64,000 bases of DNA. Source: Gordionus sp. m RMFG-2023 (lineage: Eukaryota; Nematomorpha; Gordioida; Chordodea; Parachordodidae). A program made the translations under genes and the position numbers. Within the stretch, counting starts at the first letter, position 1, and each line of letters begins with the position of its first letter. The stretch spans positions 44,741,366-44,805,365 of the forward strand of contig NC_088777.1 of the NCBI RefSeq assembly GCF_954871325.1. The letters run 5' to 3'. Below the pieces are notes generated by a model. That model was not told where the DNA came from. It saw only the letters and a list, made by a program, of their open reading frames with translations, and ran no database searches. Below are positions 33,801 to 43,960 of the stretch, one piece after another.

Positions 33801-36430
33801 GATCATTACAGACAAACTCCTAATCAGCTGCGACAGAAATTCAAGCAAATGAAAGTTTATTCAATTTTTTTTTTAAATATTGAAACTTAACAATCTTTTC
33901 AATGTCTAAATTTAATATTTAATTATTTAAAAAATATATATATATATCTAAATTGCAGGGATCAAACCGAAACGAATATCGGTTCAGGTTCGGATAAAAA
34001 TAACGGTTCGTAAAAAATTAAAATATCGGTTCGAACTTCTAAAAACCGGGTTGAACACTTTTATATTCAAACCTACATTCGAATTGTTTAGGGAAAATAT
34101 TTTTTTATTTTATCATTAATTTAAAAAACACATGTATAATACCTTCATTTTTATTTAATTGCGCATAAAATAATATTTAATTTATAAATATAAAAAAGCA
34201 TTATAATTTATAAGCTTAAAATATTTAAAAAATATTGTAAAATGACAATATACTAAAGTTTATAAAAATTATGACCGACACTTATCAATCAAATGTGATT
34301 GATGATAATTAAAATAATTCGAATATAATTGAAATCTAATAACAACTTACATATTATTTTATAAGCATAAAATCATGAGACTCGAACCGGTTCGGAGGCA
34401 TAGCGGTTTTGGCTGGAATTTTTTAGCGGTTTAGGTTCCGGTTCGATAGAAAATACCGGTTTAACGGTTCAGGTTCGGTTTGGATCCCTGCTAAATTGTA
34501 TCGTTTTGTTATAACTATTCAACTATATTTATATTTTTTTACTACAGGCCGATGCAGTTTTCGCTTTTCAATTGCGAAATCCTATTCATAATGGGCACGC
34601 TCTACTAATGAGAGATACGGACCGACAATTGAGAGAAAGGGGCTATAAAAAGCCTATATTATTGTTACACCCATTGGGTAAGTTTTAATTTAATTCATAC
34701 TTCTTAATATCAATTAGAAAAGATGAATAAAAAATATTAATAGATGTTGTTAATAAAGGATTAAAATATTTTACCCAAATTTTTAATTACATGATTTGAT
34801 CATTTACTAGTGTTAGGGGGCTCGATTTGAGCTATAAACGTCAAACTTAATATAGCCAGAGAAAGATTGCCTATGCCTCGAGATTTTGTTAATCCAAACC
34901 TTAGTCCCATCTATGAGCAAAATATTTAGGCTAAAAAAATGAAAGAATATAACTACTAAAAATACATTACAAAAGATTTCGATATTTTATTAATACTAAA
35001 AATACATTACAATAAAAAAATTAAGTTAACTGTTTTTGAAAAATCGGCTCAAATCGAGCCGTTTTAACAACACGAATCATTACCTACGGTTAACAGTACA
35101 ATAAAACCTATTTTATTTTTTCTCATAAAATAGGGGGTTGGACGAAGGATGACGACGTACCATTGCCCGTCAGAATTAAACAGCACATTGCCGTTCTTGA
35201 ATCTAAAATGCTGGATCCGGATTCTACGGTCCTAGCCATATTTCCATCTCCTATGATGTATGCCGGACCTACCGAGGTTTTTGTCATATGAGAATAGAAA
35301 CCATTTTTCAGGATAATAAGAGATTGGTACATTACGATAGAGAAAAAAAATTAATTAAATATCAGGGTTGGGAAATTTCTCTCAAAAATGTTATTGAGTA
35401 ACAGACACTATTCAAAAACAAATATCTTAATTACAAAATACAAGATACTTGTTTTAAAGGATGCACGATATCAAAATTTGTCCACTTTATTACATATCAC
35501 TGATACTGCCCAACCTTCTTTAAGTTAAAATAAGATTAGAAACGTTTTATTAATTCGATCTATATATCTAATCAAGTCATGATTCAAATAAATTTGTTTT
35601 AAAATTGTTTAAACTCGCAAATTCCATTAATAATTTCAGGGTTATATTAATAATAAAAATATCGCCCAATGTGAATTTGGACTGATACTATCTGGTAGCG
35701 ATTTTTCCAGCCACGTTTTTGTTTCCTTGTATCCATATACATAAAAAAATTCCACTATTTTTATATTATTATATTTTTACCAATATGAAAGGTTCAATGG
35801 CACGCTAAAGCTAGGATGTCAGCTGGTGCTAATTTTTATATTGTTGGTCGAGACCCCGCTGGAATGCCTCACCCAGAAACCAAAAAGGATATATACGACG
35901 CTACTCATGGCAAAAAGGTAAGATACATTTTTTTACGTTACATTTCAAATCATATCAAAGATACAAGTCCGCCCTTCAGATGTCGGTTTTGATAGACTTG
36001 AACATGCTTTTTTTTTATAATATATCGGACCTACCCTGAACGATAAATCGAACCGGCCGTTCTCCAGGACTGCAGGACACATATTTTTTGCATTTTTAAA
36101 AAAAAAAAGAATATGCTTTACAATAAAAATTATTCTTTACAATAAAAATTATTCTTTTTTTAACACGTTGGACTAAAATTAATTATTCAGGTACTCCAAA
36201 TGGCCATGGGCTTAACCCAGCTCGAAATAATCCCTTTCAAAGTAGCGGCATACGATACAACCTCAAACTCTATGGCCTTTTACGACACCGAACGCGCGAC
36301 CGATTTTGAGTTCATATCGGGCACCAAAATGAGACACCTGGCGAGAACCGGGGCTCAACCACCACAGGGATTCATGGTCCCGAAAGCTTGGCAAATTTTG
36401 GCCGATTATTATAATAGCCCGAATCAATAA
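27801..36430 (+). CDS. PAPSS: Bifunctional 3'-phosphoadenosine 5'-phosphosulfate synthase (APS kinase + ATP sulfurylase), 13 exons, first coding exon(s) not found
   Basis: Cytosolic/nuclear enzyme that makes PAPS, the sulfate donor for all sulfotransferases: ATP sulfurylase forms APS from ATP and sulfate, APS kinase phosphorylates it. Exons: 27801-27882, 29572-29676, 30578-30708, 31168-31306, 31885-32003, 32126-32239, 32853-32964, 33235-33458, 33723-33854, 34548-34677, 35134-35276, 35792-35917, 36191-36430 (stop TAA 36428-36430). They give 598 residues against about 624 in human, so about 30 N-terminal residues are missing. Kinase domain: [10 protein letters not shown] entry segment, P-loop [60 protein letters not shown]. 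Sulfurylase domain: [25 protein letters not shown], the nucleotide-binding [14 protein letters not shown] (HxGH), [48 protein letters not shown]. Both active sites look intact. CAATAAA overlaps the stop, with AATAAA near 36543. A possible first exon near 22415 was considered and not accepted. Confidence 0.97.
27977..28112 (+). repeat. 68-bp imperfect tandem duplication
   Basis: Two head-to-tail copies starting TTTGTTCACC at 27977 and 28045, both with AGACTGGCCTGAATTTATTT and GCATTGAACATAA. They differ at a handful of positions. Inside PAPS synthetase intron 27883-29571. Confidence 0.9.
30210..30275 (-). repeat. tRNA-like fragment, probable SINE remnant
   Basis: Read on the minus strand it holds TTTAGGATTCGAATCCAGC, which fits the RNA polymerase III B-box/T-arm consensus, preceded by GCCGCATGCCAATCCGATGG. 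The stems do not pair well and no acceptor stem or A-box was found, so this is not a functional tRNA. It lies in PAPS synthetase intron 29677-30577. Confidence 0.4.
33956..34490 (+). mobile_element. hAT-type non-autonomous element in a PAPS synthetase intron, perfect 8-bp duplication
   Basis: Left end CAGGGATCAAACCGAA, right end TTCGGTTTGGATCCCTG. The direct repeat CTAAATTG flanks it at 33948-33955 and 34491-34498 (8/8). Subterminal arms are rich in CCGGTTT/GGTTCGG words; the centre is AT-rich and non-coding. It lies in intron 33855-34547 on the transcribed strand. An older relative is at 3601-3987. Confidence 0.9.
34808..35075 (+). mobile_element. TAGTGTTG-family hairpin MITE with internal duplication, in a PAPS synthetase intron
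   Basis: Left TAGTGTTAGGGGGCTCGATT, right GAGCCGTTTTAACAACACGA. Longer than its relatives because ACTAAAAATACATTACAA occurs twice inside (about 34954 and 34996). Flanks ATCATTTAC and ATCATTACC agree with one base shift. It lies in intron 34678-35133. Confidence 0.8.
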
Positions 36431-37332
36431 AGAACTAAGAGATAAATTCTTTTGGAAAAATTGCTGAAACTATATATATAATAATTTAAAAAATAGTAAT
36501 TATAGCTAATTAAAATATTACGCGCTTAATTTTTTTTTTTTAAATAAAATAGATAAGATAACTAATTTTTTATATATTGTAAATTATATAAGAGAAGCTG
36601 ATTCTGTATACAATTTTTAAAGATATATATATATTTTTTTTAAAAAACGGTTTTGGGTGTTTTTTTTATAAATTGATAACTTTCCTATAGTATAAATGTG
36701 TATTTTATATAATATATTCTTTTTTTGGAGAGGTTTTTCTTCTCTTTGTTATTTATATAAAATATAATGTTTTATTAATACAATGATTTTTACTAATGTG
36801 AACACCCTAATGATTATGATTAATCAAAATTTATTCTAATCAAATACAAATCGAATAAATTAATAATAATAATATATTATTTTATTTTAATATTGGAATA
36901 AAGTATATAAAAATGAAATTCGAGTTATTTATTTGCATTTACCATCCTGGTTAAATTTCATTATTAATTACTAATTTTTAAACCAAACAACAGCAAAAAA
37001 AATGGTTTATTTTTTAGTAAGAAATCTTTTTTGCGTCAATTTTAGGTTTAAAAAAATTCTTTTCCTATTAATTTTAGTGTTTATTTTTAGAGGTGTGCCT
37101 ATATTACCGATTTTTCTAAAAAAAAATTGATCCGATCCTATATTATTTATTTTTGATTATTTTGTATTGTATAATTCTATTATATTTTTGATACATTAAT
37201 TGAGACGTTGTATGACTCGAGTTTAATAGGTCAAGTCATGAATCATCTCAGGTCACATGTAAAGTCAAATATCAAATTATCTAGTATTATAAACTGTACG
37301 ATCCTGAGGAAAATATAAATAAAATTCTGCAG
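36431..37332. other. 3' flank of PAPS synthetase, no further gene
   Basis: AT-rich 3' UTR and intergenic sequence, with AATAAA near 36543. From about 37217 begins a repeat that recurs at 38433 (separate entry). Confidence 0.5.
37217..37330 (+). repeat. Direct repeat, copy 1 (partner 38433-38538)
   Basis: Shares with 38433-38538, in the same order, CTCGAGTTT, ATCACATGTAAAG-like and GAAAATATAAATAAAAT words at similar spacing. The two copies are about 1.2 kb apart in direct orientation. Confidence 0.6.
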
Positions 37333-37423
37333 AAAGTTTGGACATTTATTAGTGAAATCTCGATAAAATATTGAGTTATCCGTTTTTATAAATAGGCTTA
37401 AATCAAGCCGTTTAACAACACTA
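37333..37423 (+). mobile_element. TAGTGTTG-family MITE, right part only
   Basis: Keeps the middle (TTAGTGAAATCTCG) and the right arm ending CCGTTTAACAACACTA. The left half is absent and replaced by the direct repeat of 37217-37330. Confidence 0.65.
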
Positions 37424-37581
37424 ATGAGGTAATTAATAAAAAATTTGCAATAAAATGTTGGTAGATTACATTTTCCAAAAGGAAGTATTAAATAAAAAAC
37501 AAAAAAAAGGGTGAAAAAAATTTCTTGTCTTATTATGGAAAACGGATGTTTTAATCCTTAATCTTAATATATCATCGCTTA

Positions 37582-37685
37582 CCCTGCATTCACTGTTAGC
37601 GCCGAGGTGTATTATACAAAAATTAATGTAAAATTATGATATTTTCTATAATTGACCGTGAAATTCGAGCTAACTGATAGCAGGG
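37582..37685 (+). mobile_element. Short palindromic MITE, CCCTGCATTCACTGTTAGC group
   Basis: 104 bp. Left CCCTGCATTCACTGTTAGC, right GCTAACTGATAGCAGGG. Flanked by TTA on both sides (37579-37581, 37686-37688), suggesting a 3-bp target duplication of PIF/Harbinger type. Other ends of the group lie near 14657, 17345 and 44118. Confidence 0.65.
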
Positions 37686-38432
37686 TTAAATGGTAAATTC
37701 GCTTTAAACCGTGGGATGTAATATATTATTTTTAAAAACCTGTTCAGTATACACATTAAAGCCATATAATAGATTAAAATTATCGAAAAATATGTTTTTC
37801 TACAAAGATATTAAATTTAAAGAGAAAAATCAACCCATTTACGCTCTAATTATAATGAACCCAAATGGGGAGGTTTTAAGCTTGATATTCAATATTTAAA
37901 AAAAAAATTATTGTTACGAATCGTAACAATATAGTAAAATTTGAAAAAAATAAATATTTTACTCACCATCGAATTGGCAGAATGACTCGCCAAAAGAAGA
38001 ATAATGGATAAATATTTATTCATTTTTATTTAAATTTATAAAAAATATATAAATTTTATTTAAAATTCAAAGCGAAGTTAAATTCAAATTAAAAAATATT
38101 GTAGTTTTGTTTTATTTTCATTATACGTCATGTGAACTACATTGTTATATTTATTATTTTATTGTTTTGCGAAATTTTGAATTTCCAAGAAATATTTTAA
38201 CCTAAGAGGTAAAAAAAAAGATATTTTTAATATTACATTACCCTGAGAAATTTTTTAAACTAAAATATTTTTTAATATTATTTTCTTACTTTATTTGAGA
38301 AAAAAAAATTATATTTATATAATTAAATTGTTAAATATTAATATAAAATGTATTAATGAAAAGTATTTTTATTATTATTTAAGATATAAAGAAACCTACA
38401 AAAGAAGTTTAGATACATTAACTCACACGTTG

Positions 38433-38538
38433 CTCGAGTTTGACAGGTCGAGGCAAGAACCATCGCTGATCACATGTAAAGCATAATCAGGATTAGTATT
38501 ACGCACTGTACCATCTTGAAGAAAATATAAATAAAATG
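38433..38538 (+). repeat. Direct repeat, copy 2 (partner 37217-37330)
   Basis: Copy of the repeat described at 37217. No open reading frame of note lies between the two copies and no terminal inverted repeats or target duplication were found, so the element class is unknown. Confidence 0.6.
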
Positions 38539-38977
38539 TGGACACCCTGTTCTCGGTCGATTTAAATGTTTTTAATAGTAGAATATGATTACAAGACCTT
38601 TGGCTAGTATTTTAAGTAAATCCCGCCATCAGTTTTGCACAGAAAAAAATTTAATAAAAAAAAAATTAATATTCAGTAAGAATTTTTGATAGCTGAAAAT
38701 ATTTACAAGATCCTTGGATAGATTTTAGAGGGGTCTCCGCAATACTTCACATATAGTATATGTATATATATATAGGATATGAATATACCCTAGGTTTTAA
38801 TAGTTTATAAGTTTCAATACCTTTGGATGGATTTTAAATTAAGCTATGGTATTTTTATCTACAAGTAAAATATTAAAAAACATCCTCTATTCGTTTTGAT
38901 AAGAGTTTACATTTAATAATTAAAAAGAGGTATAAGTAGTATTATTCAAAATTGCGTATTGTTCTTAGTCATAAATC

Positions 38978-39070
38978 CAGCGGTGCATAGACATTTGACG
39001 TCCCAGGGCAAAAACCGATTGTGTGGCCCTTCAAACCCCAAAATTTAGCTAAGATAATTTAAAAAACTTT
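38978..39070 (+). repeat. hAT-like left terminus, partner not found
   Basis: Begins CAGCGGTGCATAGACATTTG, followed by CCCAGGGCAAAAA and GTGGCCCTTCAAACCCC, the base pattern of hAT subterminal regions. No inverted partner was seen downstream. Confidence 0.4.
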
Positions 39071-39499
39071 CGTATACTGACATAAACAAAAAGCATGTAA
39101 TATAGTAAATTATATAAAGGTTTAATCATAAATATGAATAACCCATATTAAAAAAATATATACTCCATGTAATCGTGTAATGTAATCACGGATTTATATA
39201 ATCTTTAATGAAATATAAGGTGAGAATATACTGGAATATGTATATGTTTTATTTGATCGACAATATTTAATTCAAGTATTATAATAATTGAGCGACATAT
39301 TTTTTTTTGCTCCCTCTGTTTCTTTTTACCATCCTTTATATATGATATTTATTTAATATGTTAATATAAAATAATAAAACAATCATTTATCAATGTTAAT
39401 AATTTTAAGTTAATAGCTCGAAGTGTTATCAATATAATAAAAGAAACTATATAGTTAATGGATAATGAAAAATAAATAATAAAAAATTAGACTGTAAAG

Positions 39500-41050
39500 T
39501 AAAATATATATTAACATTCCACCCTCCAAAGAAATCCCGCCTAGGTTTTCCTTGGACATGTAGAGTGGACTAACAACCTGTTAAATCATTGTTCATACTG
39601 GTCCCTTGACAAAATTTTTGTTTTTGCAACGACTATTTCTCTGGTTTGTACTCTGCTCACTGGTTTTATTGCCACGCAATATGCCATTGATATTCATTAG
39701 GGTTTAAGGTTTTAAAGCCAGCGCTCAACCTCAAGGTGCCGTCTCTCTTAAAAACAAGTGTCAGTGGATTTCCCCATCTTACTTGAGATACAGGCTTTAT
39801 GATATTATTCTTTAGCCAGACGTTCAACTCTCGAGACATTGCGTCGATCCTGGCTTATGGCATTTTCCTAGGAGATATGATTCTAGGCACACCATCATGC
39901 TTTAAATTAATCTTCGCTTGCCTGATCATTTTGGGTTTGTTGACTCAAAGTCTATTTTCGTTGTCAAAATCACATTCTCGAGATCATATTCTACGTTACC
40001 CACAATGAATCTTTTTAATATATTATTAAAGGCGTGAAGCCATATACGCCCTAGCAGGGGGCACTTAACACTATCCACCACTATGAGCGTTTGTATGTTT
40101 CCAACAAACTTCACGTTAACATTGACTAGTCCTATAATCTTGATAGCGCTGCCGTCGTACTCTGTCAGACTCATATCAGTCTTGTATGTCGTAGCTATGC
40201 CTACAGTTTTAGCTGTGTGCCTCGGTAACGTATACCTGGTGCCGGTGTCCACTTATATCAAAGTGGGTATATTGTTGATGCTCACTTTGATACTGTATGC
40301 ATTTTATCTGGCGTCATTGACCCCCAGATTTTTTACCTCCAGACTCTGAAGGTTGTACTCTTTGACATTGGTGTTTGTGTCATTCTCATCGTCGATTTCT
40401 TCGATTTTCATAGTATTGTTGGTGTTCGATTGAAAAGGACGTTTATAATCATTAGATCTGTTATAGGTATAGTTGTCATTGTTGTAATGGTTGAGCCTTG
40501 GCGAATATTTCGGGGTAAAAAATTGTTTTTTTGAGCGTTATATCTTAGTTAACCACGATGTGGATAGTTGTTTCGATTATCGCTTCTATAGTAATCATCG
40601 CTTTGACGATGGTCATAACGACAGTCGTTGCGGTTGTCATAGTAGTTATTCCCGCGATTGTTGTAGTGGCGATTGTCAACACGGTTGCGGTTATCATGAC
40701 GATTATCGTAGCGTTGATCGAAACTGATGTCGTAGCGGTTGCCGTGACGAATATTGTAGCGTTCTTGGTACTGTTTGTCACGGCAGTTGTCGTGTATATA
40801 GTAGAATTCATCGAAACGATTGTCACGGCAATTGTCGTAGCCTCCTTCGAAACGTTGTTCTTGGCGGTTGTCATACATGATCTGAGGTTTCTTGGTAAAA
40901 GTATCATATTTTACAAGAGACTTACGATGTGCATTAGAGTCCTGTTTGGGTTTCGCGGTCTCATAGCTACTCTTAGATCTGCCCATTAAATTAATCTCTT
41001 CTTGTATTCCAGATGATTCACCCGAATGTATAGTTTCTACTTTCACCATG
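39500..41050 (-). mobile_element. Fossil LTR retrotransposon, Ty3/Gypsy family, internal part
   Basis: On the minus strand, in the normal gag-protease-reverse transcriptase order: a basic, Asn/Arg/Tyr/Asp-rich gag tail (about 41049-40545), a retropepsin-like aspartic protease (about 40252-39926, with the DTG triad and the LLGR segment typical of Gypsy proteases), and the first part of a reverse transcriptase (about 39925-39690). The rest of the polymerase, integrase and the LTRs were not found. The element is broken in several places and looks old. A basic reading frame further upstream on the same strand (42151-41909) may be the start of gag, but this is uncertain. Confidence 0.75.
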
Positions 41051-42169
41051 CTCTTGATATCATTTGGCTCCCTGATATCTTCCTCTAGACCTAGATTCTA
41101 AATGCATTCTAGTCATAGAATTCCTAACCGCTCTCCTGATCTCTTTGGAAATCGTAGTCACTCTTATTCTCAATTATCTATGGGGGGAGGGAATAATAAA
41201 AATAAAATTTATTTTTTTTAGCATTTTAGAGTAACGCTTCACTTTTTGAATATCGAGTAATACATTCCTTTTCTTTACAAGATAATGAATGACGGTAAAG
41301 CGTTCTTTTTTCAAACGTACCGAGTATCGCAATAATATTTTTGAGCTAGGCCAAAAACTCCTTTTAGGATGTCTAAAAGACGACTTCTAATAGACATACA
41401 GATAGGCCAAGTCAATTTTAGAGAGGCTTCAAATTACAGGGAATTTCTGTTATACTTCTGCTGGCCTATTGTAAATTACGGTTTTTTATTAAAAAACTGA
41501 CCCTCCCCCAATCCTAAGCATTTTACTGTCAAGGGGCGAGTATAATTAGTTAATGTGGATTAGATTAATATTCAATATAATATAATTAGGCAAAGTTGTT
41601 AAGATTATCAGATCAGATATATTGATTATATGAGGGAGGGATTTAATTTTTTATTTCTTTTATATTAATTTTATAATGTTATTAGCTGCACCAAAAAGTT
41701 GTACTTAAAATTACCTAAAATAAAACGCAACCGACCCTCCTATCTTATCGAAAGTGTCCGTAAAAATTATTTACCTAATTTCGAGGAGTCATTGATTAAA
41801 ATCCTAAAAGAGCATATACTAAACTTTGTCTTCCAATTTTCTCGGAGCATGACTCGTTGCCCTGCAAAAACCTAATAAGGATATAAAGCAACAATTTGGA
41901 GTTTTTTTTTAATTGCTCATGTAAGTAGTAGTAGGCTGTTCGTGGTTCGGTTCACTTGACCCGAATTCATATAGAAAAATATTTACACGGATGAAATCAT
42001 AATTAAAATCGAACTTACCAATGCATTTTTCGAAGAACCTTCCATTCTTGCTATCAATATCTTTCCACCTTACAATTGAATCCTTATAAAATTCTCTCTG
42101 TAGTGATACAACAGGGGATGACTGTTTATATTTTACCTTGAAATCAATCATATGAAATGCCCCATGTTC

Positions 42170-42650
42170 CCGTTCTCTCCAGTTCTCTGGTATAATAATG
42201 ACAGTATTATCAGTGGGAAATCCGAGGATCTCTATAAAGCCATTGAAGAGATCGATTCATTATTAGGTCTCATTCTCAACATGTGAAATAAGATTTTATC
42301 TAACCAAACCTTTCCGAACCTAAAACACGCAATTTAAAGCTCATTAATCAACATGAACTATCACATTTAAAATAACCTTGAGCTCACAAAATATGAGCTA
42401 AGACATGCCACTTGTAGCCGTCTCAATTACTCAATTACCCGCTCTGCTTGTAGTCCTCACATCGAGATAAACGGCACAACCCACACTGCCATTCTTGCAA
42501 AGGACGAATCTAAAGACACAATGCAAATTAAAGAAGGTGCCTTAAATTTTAAAGATTCCATCGGTTTAGAATCACCTGGTATCTTCAGATTTGAAGGAAA
42601 ACACTCTGATGCCATTAATAAAAATCTTAAAGAAATGGGGTAAATTCGTA
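42170..42650 (+). pseudogene. Decayed LINE-like reverse transcriptase fragment (C-terminal part)
   Basis: The segment IISGKSEDLYKAIEEIDSLL followed by GLILN matches the region just after the catalytic aspartates in reverse transcriptases of the group also seen at 46920-48350. A second frame (about 42400-42642, ending LKEMG) is open and protein-like (INGTTHTAILAKDESK, GLESPGIFRFEGKHSDAIN) but is not recognised. The reading frame is interrupted. Plus strand. Confidence 0.5.
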
Positions 42651-43338
42651 ATATTAAACTCCTCCTGTATAAATCTTTTATCTAATTTCAATCTAACCTA
42701 CAATCTTAAATCATAAAGCATAGTTAAAAATTGCCATATATAAAAAACGACGATAATATTTATATTAATCATCTCCACTACTTTAGCCATATATGGTGGT
42801 CTTGCATTATCCTTAGGCTAATTAGGCTCACACAAATCTACCAACGAACTCTAGGAAGGTTCCAATCTTGAGCAAAGGCTAGCAATAGACATATGCTTAA
42901 CAAATTATATTAGCGTCATAGGAACGCCCTTCCTAATTAGCCAATCTAAATATTAATTTTTGCTTTTACTTTTATCTTACTTTAACCTTACATTTAACTT
43001 TACATTTACTTAATTTAAGCATTAGTCCATGACCCGCCTTATTGGAAGTTCATTATAAATTTTCAGAGGTCCATCTTCGCATAGCCATGCCAGTTTTTTT
43101 TACAAGCATGCTAACTAACCTTGTACCCAGGAAATACTTATTAATTTTTTACTTTTTATATAATAGTTTGTTTTTCTTTTTTTTTTAATATTACTTTAAT
43201 ATAATTTTTTAATATATATATTATATAAATATGTTATATTTTAAATTAATGGATACTTATTATTTAATATTACAATAAAGTTGATATTCTATAAAAAAAA
43301 AATTTTATTAAACGAACTCAAATTAAAATGAATTAAAA
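42651..43338. other. AT-rich sequence, no feature recognised
   Basis: No open frame or repeat end of note. Confidence 0.4.
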
Positions 43339-43566
43339 CAGGGTTCTAGACCCGAATTCGGGCTCAAGAATTTAAAAATCTATTCAGCAAAAATTTTGAT
43401 AACAGGAACTTATCAAAAACCGATTTTTTTAAAGAGAATCAGCCCCGGTTTATATTACCCCGGGTTCGATGGGTTGCCAATAAATCGTTTTCTGTTTGGT
43501 CTGTGTCTCAAAATGCCCAACCAAACTATTTTAATTTCTGAACCCGAATTCTTGTACAGAACCCTG
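43339..43566 (+). mobile_element. hAT-type MITE with CAGGGTTCT termini
   Basis: Left end CAGGGTTCTAGACCCGAATT; reversed right end CAGGGTTCTGTACAAGAATT. Flanks AATTAAAA (43331-43338) and CCTTAAAA (43567-43574) agree at 6/8. Confidence 0.75.
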
Positions 43567-43867
43567 CCTTAAAATAATGTTTTAAACAGACATAAAACAA
43601 ACTAGATAATTTGTATCATTCATGCATATATTAATAAATTTTATCGCTGTCATTTTATGATTGTAGCAATGAATTTGTTACAAAAATTAAATTATTACAC
43701 TATTTATGGCATTGAAAGAATTAGAAAACAAATTCAATTGAAATCCACTATAAATGAAATAATGTCCATTCCCTATTTCTATTGGATCTCCTGCTTTTAA
43801 AAATGAATGAAAATTAAAAAAAATAACTCTGACTAAATAATCCCCCCGTCCTCATCTACTCACAAAC

Positions 43868-43960
43868 CAGGGGTGTCGTTATCTAGGTGTTTATAGGGCT
43901 AAAGCACCCCCTTTACAAAATTTGCGAATTTTGAAAAAGGATTAGCAACTTTTTTAAAAA
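43868..43960 (+). repeat. hAT-like left terminus
   Basis: Begins CAGGGGTGTCGTTATCTAGG and continues GGGCTAAAGCACCCCC, the same plan as the element at 25276. A possible right end near 44805-44870 (GAGGCACCTGCTGCCCC) does not mirror the left end convincingly. Confidence 0.45.

Noticed and set aside
35123-35332. 69-codon minus-strand frame
   Set aside because: Antisense shadow of the PAPS synthetase exon 35134-35276.
40545-41049. Several overlapping long frames on both strands
   Set aside because: They are alternative readings of the low-complexity gag tail of the Gypsy fossil; only the minus-strand basic reading makes sense in context.
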